Numbered from the stretch's first letter, positions 7,605 to 17,363 are shown. The stretch: 64,000 bases of DNA from JAKLIX01 sp964605655 (GCA_964605655.1 CAZSDK010000012.1:55925-119924), one strand, 5' to 3'. Translations and numbers: made by a program. Notes: generated from the letters alone by a model not told the origin.

Positions 7605-8642
7605 ATGAGGTTTGGCATTCTCCCTTCGCTGGTACTTTGTTTCTGGGTCTGTTTTATGGCCTCCTGCCAGCATACGGGGAAAGAAGAGAAGGCAGTAGTA
7701 CAAGACAGTGTTCCGGCTGAGATACAGAAACTCAACGACCAGATCACACAGGATCCGGGTAATGCTGAGTTGTTCTGGAAAAGAGCAACGCTGTTTTTAG
7801 AGAAGAAAGTTCCCGACAAGGCCCTTTCCGATATCAATAAGGCTATAGAACTAAAGCCAAACCTGGCCAAGTACTATGTGCTGCTTTCTGATGTTTATCT
7901 CACGAAGAACATGGTGAAAAACTGTAAGGAGGCTCTGGAGAAGGCGATATCACTCGACAGCGAATATACAGAGGCCTACCTGAAACTGGCCGAGCTCAGC
8001 CTGTATTTCAGGGATTATAGCATGGTCTATAAATACACGGCTGATGCCATTGAGTCGGACGAAAACAGTGCCAAGGCTTATTTTATCAATGGTTTTGCAT
8101 TGAAAGAGCAAGGGGATACGGTCCATGCCATCAAAGCCTTTCAAAAGGCCTGTGACCTGGACCAGGGATATTATGATGCCTACATTCAGTTAGGGGTGAT
8201 CTTGTCATTGAAAAAGGACAAGCTGGCCGTTGATTATTTCAACAGTGCATTGAATATCAGGCCTCAAAGCATAGAAGCGTTGTATAACCTGGCTATGTAT
8301 TACCAGGAGACGGAAGACTTCAACAAGGCCATGGAACTGTACCGTAACATCATCCAGATCGATCCAAAGTACAAGTATGCTTACTTCAACCTGGGTTATA
8401 TCCACTTGTTTTACCTCCAGGTTTACAGGGAAGGTGTCAAGTACTTTTCACAGGCCCTGGAAGCAGATCCCACTTATGTGGAAGCCTTGTACAACAGGGG
8501 GTACTGTTATGAGTTAATGGGTGATGTGCAGAATGCCCGTAACGATTACCAACGTGCGCTCAGCATGAGGACCAACTACCAGCTACCTATTGAAGGGTTG
8601 AACCGCCTCGATAAGCTGATGAAGGGCGGAGAAAAACCTTAA
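7605..8642 (+). CDS. Tetratricopeptide-repeat lipoprotein
   Basis: The 345-residue product begins with a lipoprotein signal: a hydrophobic stretch ending in 'FMASC' with lipidated Cys 21. From about residue 45 to 335 it is a continuous array of 34-residue TPR units, recognisable by repeats such as 'AELFWKRATLFLEK', 'AYIQLGVILSLKKD' and 'EALYNRGYCYELMGD', with acidic and aromatic consensus positions. TPR arrays are protein-binding scaffolds; the partner is unknown. It starts 8 bases after recA and is probably cotranscribed. Its stop lies 2 bases from the end of the convergent gene on the minus strand. Confidence 0.85.
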   Translation: MRFGILPSLVLCFWVCFMASCQHTGKEEKAVVQDSVPAEIQKLNDQITQDPGNAELFWKRATLFLEKKVPDKALSDINKAIELKPNLAKYYVLLSDVYLTKNMVKNCKEALEKAISLDSEYTEAYLKLAELSLYFRDYSMVYKYTADAIESDENSAKAYFINGFALKEQGDTVHAIKAFQKACDLDQGYYDAYIQLGVILSLKKDKLAVDYFNSALNIRPQSIEALYNLAMYYQETEDFNKAMELYRNIIQIDPKYKYAYFNLGYIHLFYLQVYREGVKYFSQALEADPTYVEALYNRGYCYELMGDVQNARNDYQRALSMRTNYQLPIEGLNRLDKLMKGGEKP

Positions 8643-8644
8643 CA

Positions 8645-8845
8645 TCAAATTCCAGGTTGATCTTTTTTACCTGGGTCCAGACGGTCCCGGAAGAAATCCT
8701 CGCTGAACTTTATCGAGTGGCATCCGCCTTTAGAGCCCGGACATCCGTCGCAGGCAGAAGTTCTTTTTTCCCCAGTGAACCAGGGCCTAACTGCAAAAAA
8801 TACAGCTGTTGTCACTACGATACCGGTTAAAATATCTTGCCACAT
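8645..8845 (-). CDS. FeoB-associated Cys-rich membrane protein
   Basis: A 66-residue protein whose ATG follows the feoB stop codon by one base, which points to translational coupling. One hydrophobic segment ('DILTGIVVTTAVFFAV') is followed by 'CDGCPGSKGGCHSIKF', a compact CxxCx5C motif. This architecture is that of the FeoB-associated Cys-rich membrane proteins, thought to assist ferrous iron passage as FeoC does in other bacteria. An in-frame start 19 codons upstream (8902) would overlap feoB and is less likely. Confidence 0.8.
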   Translation of the reverse strand: MWQDILTGIVVTTAVFFAVRPWFTGEKRTSACDGCPGSKGGCHSIKFSEDFFRDRLDPGKKDQPGI

Positions 8846-8846
8846 A

Positions 8847-11378
8847 TCAATGAAGGATGAGTTGCCCGATCTGGTAGATGGAAAAGGATACCAGCCAGGC
8901 AAGCAGGGTTGTATAAACTATCGTAAACAGGGCGTACTTCCATTTTCCTGATTCCCTGCGTATGGTCGCGATGACCGCAATACAGGGAAAATAGACCAGG
9001 ATAAAGAACATAAAGGAGAGTGCTACCAGCGGTGTATAAACCTTTTGCCCGGTCAAAGGCCCCTGGGAATAGCGGTACGTCTTTAACTTTCCTGCCAGGG
9101 AATGATGGGTGTCCTGGCTGCCAGGTTCTGCCTGGTGCAGGACTCCCAGGGTTCCTACCACGATCTCTTTTCCGGCAATGCCAGTGAGGATAGCCACGCT
9201 CATTTTCCAGTCGAAACCAAGAGGTTTCATCACCGGTTCAATGATCTTGCCGATCTTTCCAATAAAGGAATTTGCCTGGCTCTGTTGTTGAAATTGTTGG
9301 GACACTTCTGCGATCCTGAGATCAAGGTCGTTTTTCAGGCTGTCGGGGATGGTTGCTGCATGTCCGGTCACCTGGTGCGAAAGTCGGGCAGATTCTGCTG
9401 TCAGAGTTTCCACCTGTTTTTTATACCGATACTCCAGTTCATGGTTCCTTGGGAAATATCCCAGGGCCCAGATGATGATGGAAGCGATGAGGATGACGCC
9501 GCCGATTTTTTTGAGGTATTGCTGACCATGGGTCCAGGCGTGGCGAAGCAAACTCCTGATAGTGGGGACCCGGTAGGGTGGAAGCTCCATTACAAACGGC
9601 ACTTCCGACTTTTTAAAGAGAGTCTTTTTAAAGAGCAGTGCTGAAACAACCGCAAACAGGATGCCGGAAAGATAAATAAGAAATAGTATAGTACCTTGCC
9701 AGGCGGTAAAGAAGGCCGAGATAAACAGGATATAGACCGGCAGGCGTGCGCTGCATGACATGAATGGGTTGATCAGCATGGTGAGCAGCCTGTCTCTTTT
9801 GGACTCGATGATCCTGGTCGACATGATGGCTGGTACATTACAACCGAAACCCATGATCAGGGGGATAAACGACTTCCCGTGCAGTCCTATCTTATGCATG
9901 ACCTTGTCCATGATGAAAACGCCGCGGGCCAGGTAGCCGGTGTCTTCCATCAGGGAGATAAAGAGGAACAACAGGAGGATGTTAGGCAGAAAGACGATCA
10001 CTCCGCCAACACCTCCCAGGATGCCTTGCAGGATAAGGTCTTTGAAGGGGCCCGGTCCCATGTGGTTGCTGATCACGTTGGAGAGCAAGCCAACACCGGT
10101 TTCAATCCACTGTTTGGGATAATCGCCCAGTTTAAAAGTGATGTAGAAGGTGAGCCACATGAAAAAGATAAACACCGGGATACCCCAGAACTTGTGAGTG
10201 AAGAACCCGTCGATGATCTCGCTTTTTTTCACTTTCACTTCCTGAGCAGGTTTTAGGGTCTCTTTGAGTGCCCCGCCAATGAAACCGTACTTGGCGTCGG
10301 TGATCAGCGATTCGGTGTCCTGCTGGTAGTCCTCTTCAATCAGATGGATCTGGTCGAGGGCGGTGGCGATGATTTGAAGATGGTTGCTGCAAGGCTGGAT
10401 CCGGGCCGAGGCATCCGGGTCCTTTTCAACCAGTTTCAATGCCAGGAAGCGGGAGGAGACCAGGTCGGTGAGGAAGTAGTTATCAGGGATTTTTATCTTT
10501 TGCTGTATGGTTTCCACGGCATTTTCGAGGGCGTGACCATAATGAATATGAATATGCCTGACTGTTGGCTCCTTGTCTTCGTAAACCTCTATTACTTTAT
10601 GCAGCAGTTGGTCGATACCTTTACTTTTAGTGCTAATGGTCGGGACCACAGGTATGCCAAGCAGTTTTCCCAGGCTTTCGTGATCAAGGACGGCACCGCT
10701 CTGCTGCAGTTCATCGAACATATTCAGGGCAATGACCACTTTAACATCCATGTCGATGAGCTGGGAAGTCAGGTAGAGATTTCTCTCCAGGTTGGACCCG
10801 TCAATAACGTTGATGACCAGGTCAGGATTCTGGCTCAGGATGTAGTTTCTGACAAAGAGTTCTTCAGGAGAATAGGCTGAAAGTGAATAGGTACCGGGAA
10901 GATCGATAAGGTAAAGGGTATAACCATCGAACTTGATTCTTGCTTTTTTGGCACTTACGGTCACTCCCGAATAGTTACCCACCCTTTCCCTGCTGCCGGA
11001 TGCCACGTTGAAGAGGGTAGTCTTCCCTGAGTTGGGATTACCTACCAGGGCGATATGGATGGTTTTTTCTTTTTCCTGTGCGGATTGACGAAGCAGGGGG
11101 CCATCGATGATGACTTCCGGTTCCTGGTCGGTCCTGAGATAGTCCCTGGCTTCAGATTCAGTGAGTACTTCTATGAGTCTCGCCTCAGAATTACGAAGAG
11201 AAACATTGTAACCCAGTATGTTATATTCGATAGGGTCTTTAAAAGGGGCTTTTTTTACGACCCTGACCTCTTTCCCGGGAATGAAGCCCATCTCCAGTAT
11301 CCTTTTGCGAAAAGCACCTCTCCCAAGAACTTTCGTAATGATTGCTTTATCGCCTTCCGATACATCGAAAAGTGTCAC
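8847..11378 (-). CDS. feoB: Ferrous iron transporter, FeoA-FeoB fusion
   Basis: FeoB is the GTP-dependent inner-membrane importer of Fe2+. The 843-residue product starts with an SH3-like FeoA domain (residues 1-75, 'RGAFRKRILEMGFIPGKEVRVV') fused to the G domain: G1 'GNPNSGKTT' at 113-121, G3 'DLPG' at 159-162, G4 'NMFD' at 219-222. The membrane part follows, with Gate motifs such as 'GFGCNVPAIMSTR' and 'MSCSARLPVY', and a second gate region near 'GIAGKEIVVGTLGVL'. FeoA-FeoB fusions are usual in Bacteroidota. The start codon is GTG; no in-frame ATG is near. The Cys-rich partner is encoded immediately downstream. Confidence 0.96.
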   Translation of the reverse strand: MTLFDVSEGDKAIITKVLGRGAFRKRILEMGFIPGKEVRVVKKAPFKDPIEYNILGYNVSLRNSEARLIEVLTESEARDYLRTDQEPEVIIDGPLLRQSAQEKEKTIHIALVGNPNSGKTTLFNVASGSRERVGNYSGVTVSAKKARIKFDGYTLYLIDLPGTYSLSAYSPEELFVRNYILSQNPDLVINVIDGSNLERNLYLTSQLIDMDVKVVIALNMFDELQQSGAVLDHESLGKLLGIPVVPTISTKSKGIDQLLHKVIEVYEDKEPTVRHIHIHYGHALENAVETIQQKIKIPDNYFLTDLVSSRFLALKLVEKDPDASARIQPCSNHLQIIATALDQIHLIEEDYQQDTESLITDAKYGFIGGALKETLKPAQEVKVKKSEIIDGFFTHKFWGIPVFIFFMWLTFYITFKLGDYPKQWIETGVGLLSNVISNHMGPGPFKDLILQGILGGVGGVIVFLPNILLLFLFISLMEDTGYLARGVFIMDKVMHKIGLHGKSFIPLIMGFGCNVPAIMSTRIIESKRDRLLTMLINPFMSCSARLPVYILFISAFFTAWQGTILFLIYLSGILFAVVSALLFKKTLFKKSEVPFVMELPPYRVPTIRSLLRHAWTHGQQYLKKIGGVILIASIIIWALGYFPRNHELEYRYKKQVETLTAESARLSHQVTGHAATIPDSLKNDLDLRIAEVSQQFQQQSQANSFIGKIGKIIEPVMKPLGFDWKMSVAILTGIAGKEIVVGTLGVLHQAEPGSQDTHHSLAGKLKTYRYSQGPLTGQKVYTPLVALSFMFFILVYFPCIAVIATIRRESGKWKYALFTIVYTTLLAWLVSFSIYQIGQLILH

Positions 11379-11404
11379 TTAATTTAGATTAAATAAATAA
11401 AACA

Positions 11405-11412
11405 CAAAATTA
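11405..11412 (-). promoter_or_regulatory. Promoter -7 element for feoAB
   Basis: TAATTTTG on the minus strand matches TAnnTTTG and lies 26 bases before the GTG start. No TTG is seen at the right distance upstream and no clear Fur-like dyad was recognised. Confidence 0.45.
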
Positions 11413-11449
11413 TTCAATTCTGTTCAGTTGGTACCAGGAAAGGTGAAAA

Positions 11450-12838
11450 TTATTCCTGATCCAAGAGGAAGATAATAGTGGCCAATCCGCCAATTCCCAG
11501 TTGCATTTCTCTCTGGTTGACGTTCTCGAAGATATCGAGGGCGCTATGATGATAATCGAAATAATTCTGAGAGAAGTTGCTCATGCTTCCCTGGGGCACT
11601 CCCAGTTCTTTGAGGAAAGAAATATCCACACCACCGCCTCCTTTCTGAAAAGTGAAGAGCCCATAAGGAGCCAGTATCCCTGATACAGAAGTGATCTTTG
11701 TGAATAATAATGAATCCCCTGTCATGGAAAAACCTGTAGGTGTTGATCCTCCGGCATCCAGTTCTATGGCGATCAGGTGTTTTTGATTGGTCTCTTTTGA
11801 CCAGGCTGCGTATCTTTTCCCTCCGGATTGGTCCATTTCTTCGTCCATGAAGAGTACACAGCGGAGTGTGTAATTTGGTCTATAACCAATTGATTTCAGC
11901 GTTTTTATGGCTTGTATGCTCTGGACACAGCCTATTCCATCGTCGTGAGCCCCTTCACCCAGGTCCCAGGAATCAAGATGTCCGCCTGCCAGGATGACCG
12001 ATTCAGGGTATTTATTTCCACGGACTTCCCCGATCACATTGAATGAATGAATGCTATCCCCGGTAGAGCAAAAACTGTATATTGAAACCCTGGCGTGAGG
12101 GTCCTTCCTGATCCAATCGCTGAGCAGATCTGCATCTTCAGTGGCAATAGCAAGGGCAGGGATCTTAGGAGCGAGAAAATCGTACCTCATAATACCGGTA
12201 TGCGGGAAAGTGTTTTTTGCAAGCGTAAGTGACCTGGTCAGAGCACCCACCGCACCATATTTGGCTGCTTCCCTGGCACCATAGACCCTCTGGTCTGTGG
12301 CCTTTCCATAGGCTTGTCCCGTTTTGGGGTACCGTGGGTCCATCGGACGGTTGAAGAAGACAATCTTACCTGTGATCTTTTCTTTACCAAGGAGGGCCAG
12401 TTGGGATAAAGAGTCCACTTCAATAACCTCTGCCTTAAGACCTTTGGCAGGAGTGGCCACGCTTCCTCCAAGAGAACAAAGATGCAATTCTTTTTTACCC
12501 AGCGTCCTTGAACGTACGCTGCCTTTTTCGGCTTTCCCCCTTTGCCAGTTCCTTACCGTGGTAGGTTGCAACCACACGGTATCGAACCCCGACTCCTCCA
12601 TCCATTTTTTTGTCAGTTCTACGGTTTCCTGAGCCTGAGCCGATCCTATCAGGCGGTGACCTATGTTTTTGCACATGAAATGCAACCATTCATATCCCTC
12701 AGATTGGGTCAGGGCCTGGTCATAGATTTTCCTGACCATCTTTTCTTTGTCCTGCTGAGCATGGAGTATACAGGGCAGCAGGAGGATTAAAAGGACTAAA
12801 GGTCTATTAATCAAGATTCTGTTCCGATTCAGTTTCAT
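11450..12838 (-). CDS. Secreted M28 family zinc aminopeptidase/carboxypeptidase with PA domain
   Basis: The protein (462 residues) has an N-terminal signal peptide ending near 'CILHAQQ'. A protease-associated (PA) insert occupies about residues 110-240, and the M28 di-zinc core follows. Likely metal ligands and catalytic residues are 'GGHLDSWDLGEGAHDDG' (His, Asp), 'MDEEMDQ' (Glu pair) and the terminal 'FDYHHSALD' (His). The overall order resembles plasma glutamate carboxypeptidase-like M28 enzymes, which hydrolyse dipeptides and amino-terminal residues. It has no T9SS sorting domain, so it is probably periplasmic. The upstream gene's last 32 bases overlap its start in another frame. Confidence 0.88.
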   Translation of the reverse strand: MKLNRNRILINRPLVLLILLLPCILHAQQDKEKMVRKIYDQALTQSEGYEWLHFMCKNIGHRLIGSAQAQETVELTKKWMEESGFDTVWLQPTTVRNWQRGKAEKGSVRSRTLGKKELHLCSLGGSVATPAKGLKAEVIEVDSLSQLALLGKEKITGKIVFFNRPMDPRYPKTGQAYGKATDQRVYGAREAAKYGAVGALTRSLTLAKNTFPHTGIMRYDFLAPKIPALAIATEDADLLSDWIRKDPHARVSIYSFCSTGDSIHSFNVIGEVRGNKYPESVILAGGHLDSWDLGEGAHDDGIGCVQSIQAIKTLKSIGYRPNYTLRCVLFMDEEMDQSGGKRYAAWSKETNQKHLIAIELDAGGSTPTGFSMTGDSLLFTKITSVSGILAPYGLFTFQKGGGGVDISFLKELGVPQGSMSNFSQNYFDYHHSALDIFENVNQREMQLGIGGLATIIFLLDQE

Positions 12839-13370
12839 CCTCTGGTTTCAATTTTTCAGAATACAACAATTGGTGCAGCTGGGGCATGGATTCCAGCAGA
12901 CGTGGTCCCCAGTGCGATTGAAAGAGTTGGTGGCACTGGCTGACCGAAGCCTGCTGAGCGGTATAGGTCCTTTGCTGATAAAGCATGATGAAATCTTTCA
13001 GGTCCTGGTAGATATCTGCATAATTCTCCGATAAACTGTATCTCTCACCTTCTTCACTGAAAGCATCATTGAAGAAATGGGCCTGGTAACGATCTTCTTT
13101 ACCAAGCATATTTACCAATGACTGAAAGATATTCTCCCATTCTTCTTCTGTTACGAACCGCTCGGTGATGAAATCATCAGGTATCTGAACATCCGGCATC
13201 AGTGATCCCTTCAGATAAAGAAGCGGGCTGATCTTATGCAGGTAATCAATGGCTTCCGGCTTAGGATACTGATGCACCTTTTCAAGGAAGAGGCAAAACT
13301 CATTAGCTACGGTAAGGATATCGAGCACTTTCCTGGCATACAAGGCGTTGTCTTCAGAGTATTCAGTCAT
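12807..13370 (-). CDS. DUF5063 domain-containing protein
   Basis: A 187-residue, acidic, helix-rich soluble protein without signal peptide. The pattern 'VANEFCLFLE', 'LHKISPLLYLKGSLMPD' and 'AHFFNDAFSEEGERYSLSENYADIYQDLKDF' matches my recollection of DUF5063, a family found mainly in Bacteroidota with no known function. The gene overlaps the M28 peptidase start by 32 bases and lies 40 bases after the transketolase pair, so it probably sits in one long minus-strand transcript. I can assign no function. Confidence 0.7.
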   Translation of the reverse strand: MTEYSEDNALYARKVLDILTVANEFCLFLEKVHQYPKPEAIDYLHKISPLLYLKGSLMPDVQIPDDFITERFVTEEEWENIFQSLVNMLGKEDRYQAHFFNDAFSEEGERYSLSENYADIYQDLKDFIMLYQQRTYTAQQASVSQCHQLFQSHWGPRLLESMPQLHQLLYSEKLKPEDETESEQNLD

Positions 13371-13410
13371 TTAATTAATTTACAATGTGTTAATGTCTTC
13401 ATTCCATAAT

Positions 13411-14373
13411 TTACCTGTTAAGTAGGATGATGGATCTTCGAACGATGGCATCGGCATCCAGCTCATATTTCATCATGAGTTCGGAAGGATTGCCTGATTC
13501 TCCGAAGGTATCTCTGGTACCGATTATTTCCATCGGTACCGGACAATGTTGAGTTACGATTTCTGCAACGGCACTGCCCAGCCCACCGTAAGTCTGGTGT
13601 TCTTCCGCCGTAAGGATGCGCTTGGTTTCTCCGGCTGCTTTAATGATGAGCTCAGCATCCAGTGGTTTGATGGTGTGAATATTGATCACTCTGGCCTGGA
13701 TCCCTGATTCTTTAAGCTGCCTGGCGGCCTGTAGAGCTTCCCAGGTGAGGTGTCCCGTGGCAATAATGGTCAGATCATCTCCTGGTATCATCAATTGGCC
13801 TTTGCCGATAGTCAGGTCCTGGTGCGGATCAGAGAAATCAGGAACCGCCTCTCTTCCGAAACGGATATAAACGGGTCCTGAAAGCTCTTTTACGGCGGCC
13901 AGGGTCAACAACCTGGCCTGAGTGGCATCGCAGGGGGAGAGAACTTTCATATAGGGCAGGACCCTCATGGTGGCGATATCTTCGAGGGCCTGGTGAGTGG
14001 CTCCGTCCGGGCCTACTGAGATCCCGGCGTGTGCGCCGCCGATGATGACGGGAAGGTTGTTGTAGCAAATAGAGACCCTGATCTGGTCGGTGGCTCTCTG
14101 AGCCGCAAAAACACCATAAGTGGAGAAAACCGGAATCTTACCTTCCAGGGCCAGCCCTGCCGCAACTGCTGCCGCATTCTGTTCGGCAATGCCCAGAGAA
14201 ATAAAACGACCTGGAAACGTATCACGGAAAAGATTCAAACCCACGGAAGTCGTAATATCAGAACCCAGGACCACCAGAACAGGGAACAGGTGTCCAGCCT
14301 GCAGAATGCCTTCACCAAAACCGGTCTTGGTGGGGATGTGATCTCTGCAAATAAAGGTTTTGTATTCAGACAT
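13411..14373 (-). CDS. Transketolase, C-terminal subunit (split gene)
   Basis: This subunit of the split transketolase carries the pyrimidine-binding and C-terminal domains. 'LGIAEQNAAAVAAGLALEG' includes the conserved Glu that activates thiamine diphosphate, and 'FGRE', 'AHAGISVGPDGATHQ' are typical of the family. ATG 14373 overlaps the stop of the upstream half as TGATG, with a purine-rich GGAAAGGAG before it, so translation is coupled. An in-frame GTG three bases earlier is possible. Product of 320 residues. Split transketolases of this kind act in the non-oxidative pentose phosphate pathway. Confidence 0.92.
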   Translation of the reverse strand: MSEYKTFICRDHIPTKTGFGEGILQAGHLFPVLVVLGSDITTSVGLNLFRDTFPGRFISLGIAEQNAAAVAAGLALEGKIPVFSTYGVFAAQRATDQIRVSICYNNLPVIIGGAHAGISVGPDGATHQALEDIATMRVLPYMKVLSPCDATQARLLTLAAVKELSGPVYIRFGREAVPDFSDPHQDLTIGKGQLMIPGDDLTIIATGHLTWEALQAARQLKESGIQARVINIHTIKPLDAELIIKAAGETKRILTAEEHQTYGGLGSAVAEIVTQHCPVPMEIIGTRDTFGESGNPSELMMKYELDADAIVRRSIILLNR

Positions 14374-15227
14374 CACTGCTCCTTTCCTTCCTTTTCATGT
14401 GACAATTGCTGCAGGAAATTGTCGAGTTCATCCCGTGAGGGAGCCTTCCCATGCCAGCGGTAATCCCCTTCTATGCTTTTAACGCCTTTTCCCATGGTGG
14501 TATGGGCTATCACCACGGAAGGTCCTGAACCGTTCTGCGAGATTGTTCTGAAAACAGAGTCCAATTCACTCATATCGTGTCCATTGCAGCTGTATACCTG
14601 CCATCCGAAGGCCTTCCACTTTTCTTCAAGGGGCTCCAGTTCCATTACACCGGAAGTTGGGCCGTCGATCTGGCAATGATTCCTGTCGATGATGGCTACC
14701 AGTTTTGACAAATGGTGGTGGGCAGCACTCATGGCTGCTTCCCAGACCGATCCTTCCTGAAGTTCACCATCACCCAGAATACAAAATACCCTCCAATCTT
14801 TATGGTCCATCTTGCCGGCCAAAGCCATTCCCACTGAAATGGAGAGTCCTTGTCCCAGAGAACCAGAACTCACTTCAATACCGGGAAGTCCGAAGTCTTT
14901 GCCAGGATGCCCCTGTAACCTGGAACCTAATTTTCTGAGGGTGACCAGTTCCTCCACAGGGAAATAACCGGCATGGGCTAAGGTGGCATAGAGAAGCGGT
15001 GCTATATGGCCGATGGAAAGGATGAGCCTGTCACGTCCTTTCCAGGCCGGATTCGCCGGACGGTGGTTCATCTCATTGAAATACAATAAGGTAAACACAT
15101 CTGCCATCCCGAGAGAAGCACCCAGGTGACCAGAACCGGCTGCGGTAAGGCTGCGCAATACATCCTGCCTTATTTCAAGCGCTTTTTGTCTCAGAAAAGG
15201 GAGATCAGGATTGGCTTTTCTTTCCAT
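14373..15227 (-). CDS. Transketolase, N-terminal subunit (split gene)
   Basis: The 284-residue N-terminal half binds the diphosphate of thiamine diphosphate. The signature 'GDGELQEGSVWEAAMSAAHHHLSKLVAIIDRNH' region (about residues 150-185) contains GDG-x(n)-N. Upstream motifs 'GSGHLGASLGMADVFTLLYF' and 'GSLGQGLSISVGMALAG' are conserved in transketolases. It overlaps the C-terminal subunit gene by one base, so the two subunits are made in a coupled way. The S9 peptidase gene ends 24 bases upstream. Confidence 0.93.
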   Translation of the reverse strand: MERKANPDLPFLRQKALEIRQDVLRSLTAAGSGHLGASLGMADVFTLLYFNEMNHRPANPAWKGRDRLILSIGHIAPLLYATLAHAGYFPVEELVTLRKLGSRLQGHPGKDFGLPGIEVSSGSLGQGLSISVGMALAGKMDHKDWRVFCILGDGELQEGSVWEAAMSAAHHHLSKLVAIIDRNHCQIDGPTSGVMELEPLEEKWKAFGWQVYSCNGHDMSELDSVFRTISQNGSGPSVVIAHTTMGKGVKSIEGDYRWHGKAPSRDELDNFLQQLSHEKEGKEQ

Positions 15228-15251
15228 CAGACTTACCTGGAATTTGGATTA

Positions 15252-17333
15252 CTATTTCAGATATTGGTCGAGCCAGCCGAAGAACTCTCTCTGCCATAAG
15301 ATGGCATTTTGAGGTTTAAGAATGAAGTGGGTCTCTTCAGGGAAGAAGAGCAGCTTGCTCGGCACTCCCCGGAGTTGGGCGGCATTAAAGGCCTGAAACC
15401 CTTCCGTATAAGGGATCCTGAAGTCTTTCCCGCCTGTAATGATCAAAATAGGGGTGTCCCAGTTTTGAACATACAGATGGGGAGAGTAATTATAACTGAC
15501 CGGCTTGGGATCCTGCCAATAGGGTCCACCAAGGTCTTTATTGACGAAAAAGTACTCATCGGTGGCACCATACTGGCTTTCAAGGTTATACATCCCGTTA
15601 TGGGCAATGAAGGCTTTAAAACGTTTCTCATGATGGCCTGCGAGCCAGTATACAGAATATGCGCCATAACTGGCACCCACGGCACCGAGGTGGTCCTTGT
15701 CGATATATGGTTCCTTCGACATGGCATCCACGGCCGACAAATAGTCTTTCATGTTTTGCCCGCCATAATCTCCCGAAATCTGGTCGTTCCATTCTTTTCC
15801 GAAAGTGGGCAGACCTCTACGGTTAGGGGCAATGACCACATAGCCTTTGGCTGCCATCAACTGGAGGTTCCAGCGGTAGGAAAAGAACTGGCTGACAGCG
15901 CTTTGAGGACCTCCCTGGCAGTAAAGCAGGGCGGGATATTTTTTAGATGCATCAAAGCCCGGAGGAAGGATGATCCAGGTGAGCATATCCTTTCCATCCG
16001 TTGTCTTGATCCAGCGTTTTTCGACTTTAGCCAGGGTAATCTTGTCAAGAATCTCTTTATTGGTGAAAGAAAGCTGTTTTTCTGATCCCGTGGCTGCATT
16101 AATGCCGAAAATTTCAGTGGGCATTGAAATCGACATTTTAGTGCCGATTAATTGATTATTAGTGACATAAAGGCTAGTGTAATCATGGTCTCCATTCGTG
16201 ATCTGCTTTATTTCACCACTTTGCATATCAAGAACATAGATCTGGTAAGTGGCCTGAATGCCAGAGATAAAATACAGTTTCTTGCTATCATTGCTCCATT
16301 GGAAGTTCTTTGAGCTTTGGTCAAAGTTTACGGAATAATCCCTGGTCTCTCCGGTAACAAGATCGCGAATCATGATGCGGTCTTTATCTGATTCAAAACC
16401 TGGGGTTTCCATGGATCGCCACACCAGCTTTTTCCCATCCGGTGAAAAGACCGGATCCATGTCATATCCCAGCATCCCTTCGGTAAGGTTGGTGGTCTTC
16501 TTTGAAGGCAGATCATAGAGGTAAATATCGCTGTTGGTGCTTAGGGTATATTCTTTTCCTTTGAGCTTTTTGCAAACATAAGCCAGCTGGTTTCCATCAG
16601 GGGACCAGGCGATCTGTTCGATGCCTCCGTCTGGTTTCACCGGAGCATCAAAGGGTTCTTTCTCCATCAGGTCAATGGCCTTGCCCATAACACCTTCATC
16701 ATAAGGAGCGATGAAGATATGGGAACAGGTGTAATCGTACCAGGAGTTCCAATGCCTGTACATCAGGTCATTGATGATCCTGACATCTGTTTTGGGCAGG
16801 TCAGGATAGATTTCCTGGGGAGTCGGATCCATTTTTACCTCTTTAAAGAAGGCGATATAGTTCATCTTAGGTGAGTAGAGAAATCCATTAATATCGTCTT
16901 CCTTCCCTGAGATGGCCTTTAAAAAGCTCCCATCCGGATCCATCTCCCAGATTTGGGATACTCCATTCTTAGAAGAAAGAAATCCAATTTTTTTCCCGTC
17001 AGGTCTCCAGGTACCATTGGATTCGGCGCCGGGGAAATCCGTAAGCTGAACGGGCTTTCCGCCCTGTGAAGGCAGCAAATAGAGGTTGGTGTTGCCTTTA
17101 TTCTTCTCGGTGTTATAGCGTGTAATACCGTAGAGGACCTCTTTGCCATCGGGACTTAATGACACTTCACCAACCCTTCCCAACTTCCACAATAATTCGG
17201 GAGATAGAATACCGAGGGACAGCAGTGAGTCAAGTTTCTGTTTTTCCATATCAGCTTTTTTATTCTCCGGAGCATGGCAACCAAACATCAAAGCCAGGCT
17301 CATAACGCAGATGGTGATAATCAGTTTTCTCAT
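15252..17333 (-). CDS. S9 family dipeptidyl/acyl-aminoacyl peptidase, DPP5-like lipoprotein
   Basis: The 693-residue enzyme carries a lipoprotein signal ('LALMFGCHAP', Cys 19). An N-terminal beta-propeller of WD40-like 'SPDGK' blades (residues ~40-410) leads to an alpha/beta-hydrolase domain with the catalytic triad Ser555 ('GASYGAY'), Asp637 ('GGKDFRIPY') and His669 ('EETHFI'). The order and length match DPP5-type peptidases of Bacteroidota such as that of Porphyromonas, which release dipeptides in the periplasm. It would complement the secreted endopeptidases encoded further on. It lies 30 bases after the NTPase gene. Confidence 0.9.
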   Translation of the reverse strand: MRKLIITICVMSLALMFGCHAPENKKADMEKQKLDSLLSLGILSPELLWKLGRVGEVSLSPDGKEVLYGITRYNTEKNKGNTNLYLLPSQGGKPVQLTDFPGAESNGTWRPDGKKIGFLSSKNGVSQIWEMDPDGSFLKAISGKEDDINGFLYSPKMNYIAFFKEVKMDPTPQEIYPDLPKTDVRIINDLMYRHWNSWYDYTCSHIFIAPYDEGVMGKAIDLMEKEPFDAPVKPDGGIEQIAWSPDGNQLAYVCKKLKGKEYTLSTNSDIYLYDLPSKKTTNLTEGMLGYDMDPVFSPDGKKLVWRSMETPGFESDKDRIMIRDLVTGETRDYSVNFDQSSKNFQWSNDSKKLYFISGIQATYQIYVLDMQSGEIKQITNGDHDYTSLYVTNNQLIGTKMSISMPTEIFGINAATGSEKQLSFTNKEILDKITLAKVEKRWIKTTDGKDMLTWIILPPGFDASKKYPALLYCQGGPQSAVSQFFSYRWNLQLMAAKGYVVIAPNRRGLPTFGKEWNDQISGDYGGQNMKDYLSAVDAMSKEPYIDKDHLGAVGASYGAYSVYWLAGHHEKRFKAFIAHNGMYNLESQYGATDEYFFVNKDLGGPYWQDPKPVSYNYSPHLYVQNWDTPILIITGGKDFRIPYTEGFQAFNAAQLRGVPSKLLFFPEETHFILKPQNAILWQREFFGWLDQYLK

Positions 17334-17363
17334 TTTATATTCTATTTAATTATTGATGCTTAA

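Noticed and set aside
9102..9644. A 180-codon plus-strand open frame within feoAB
   Set aside because: It is a shadow of the strongly conserved FeoB membrane domain, with no promoter and no recognisable protein features.
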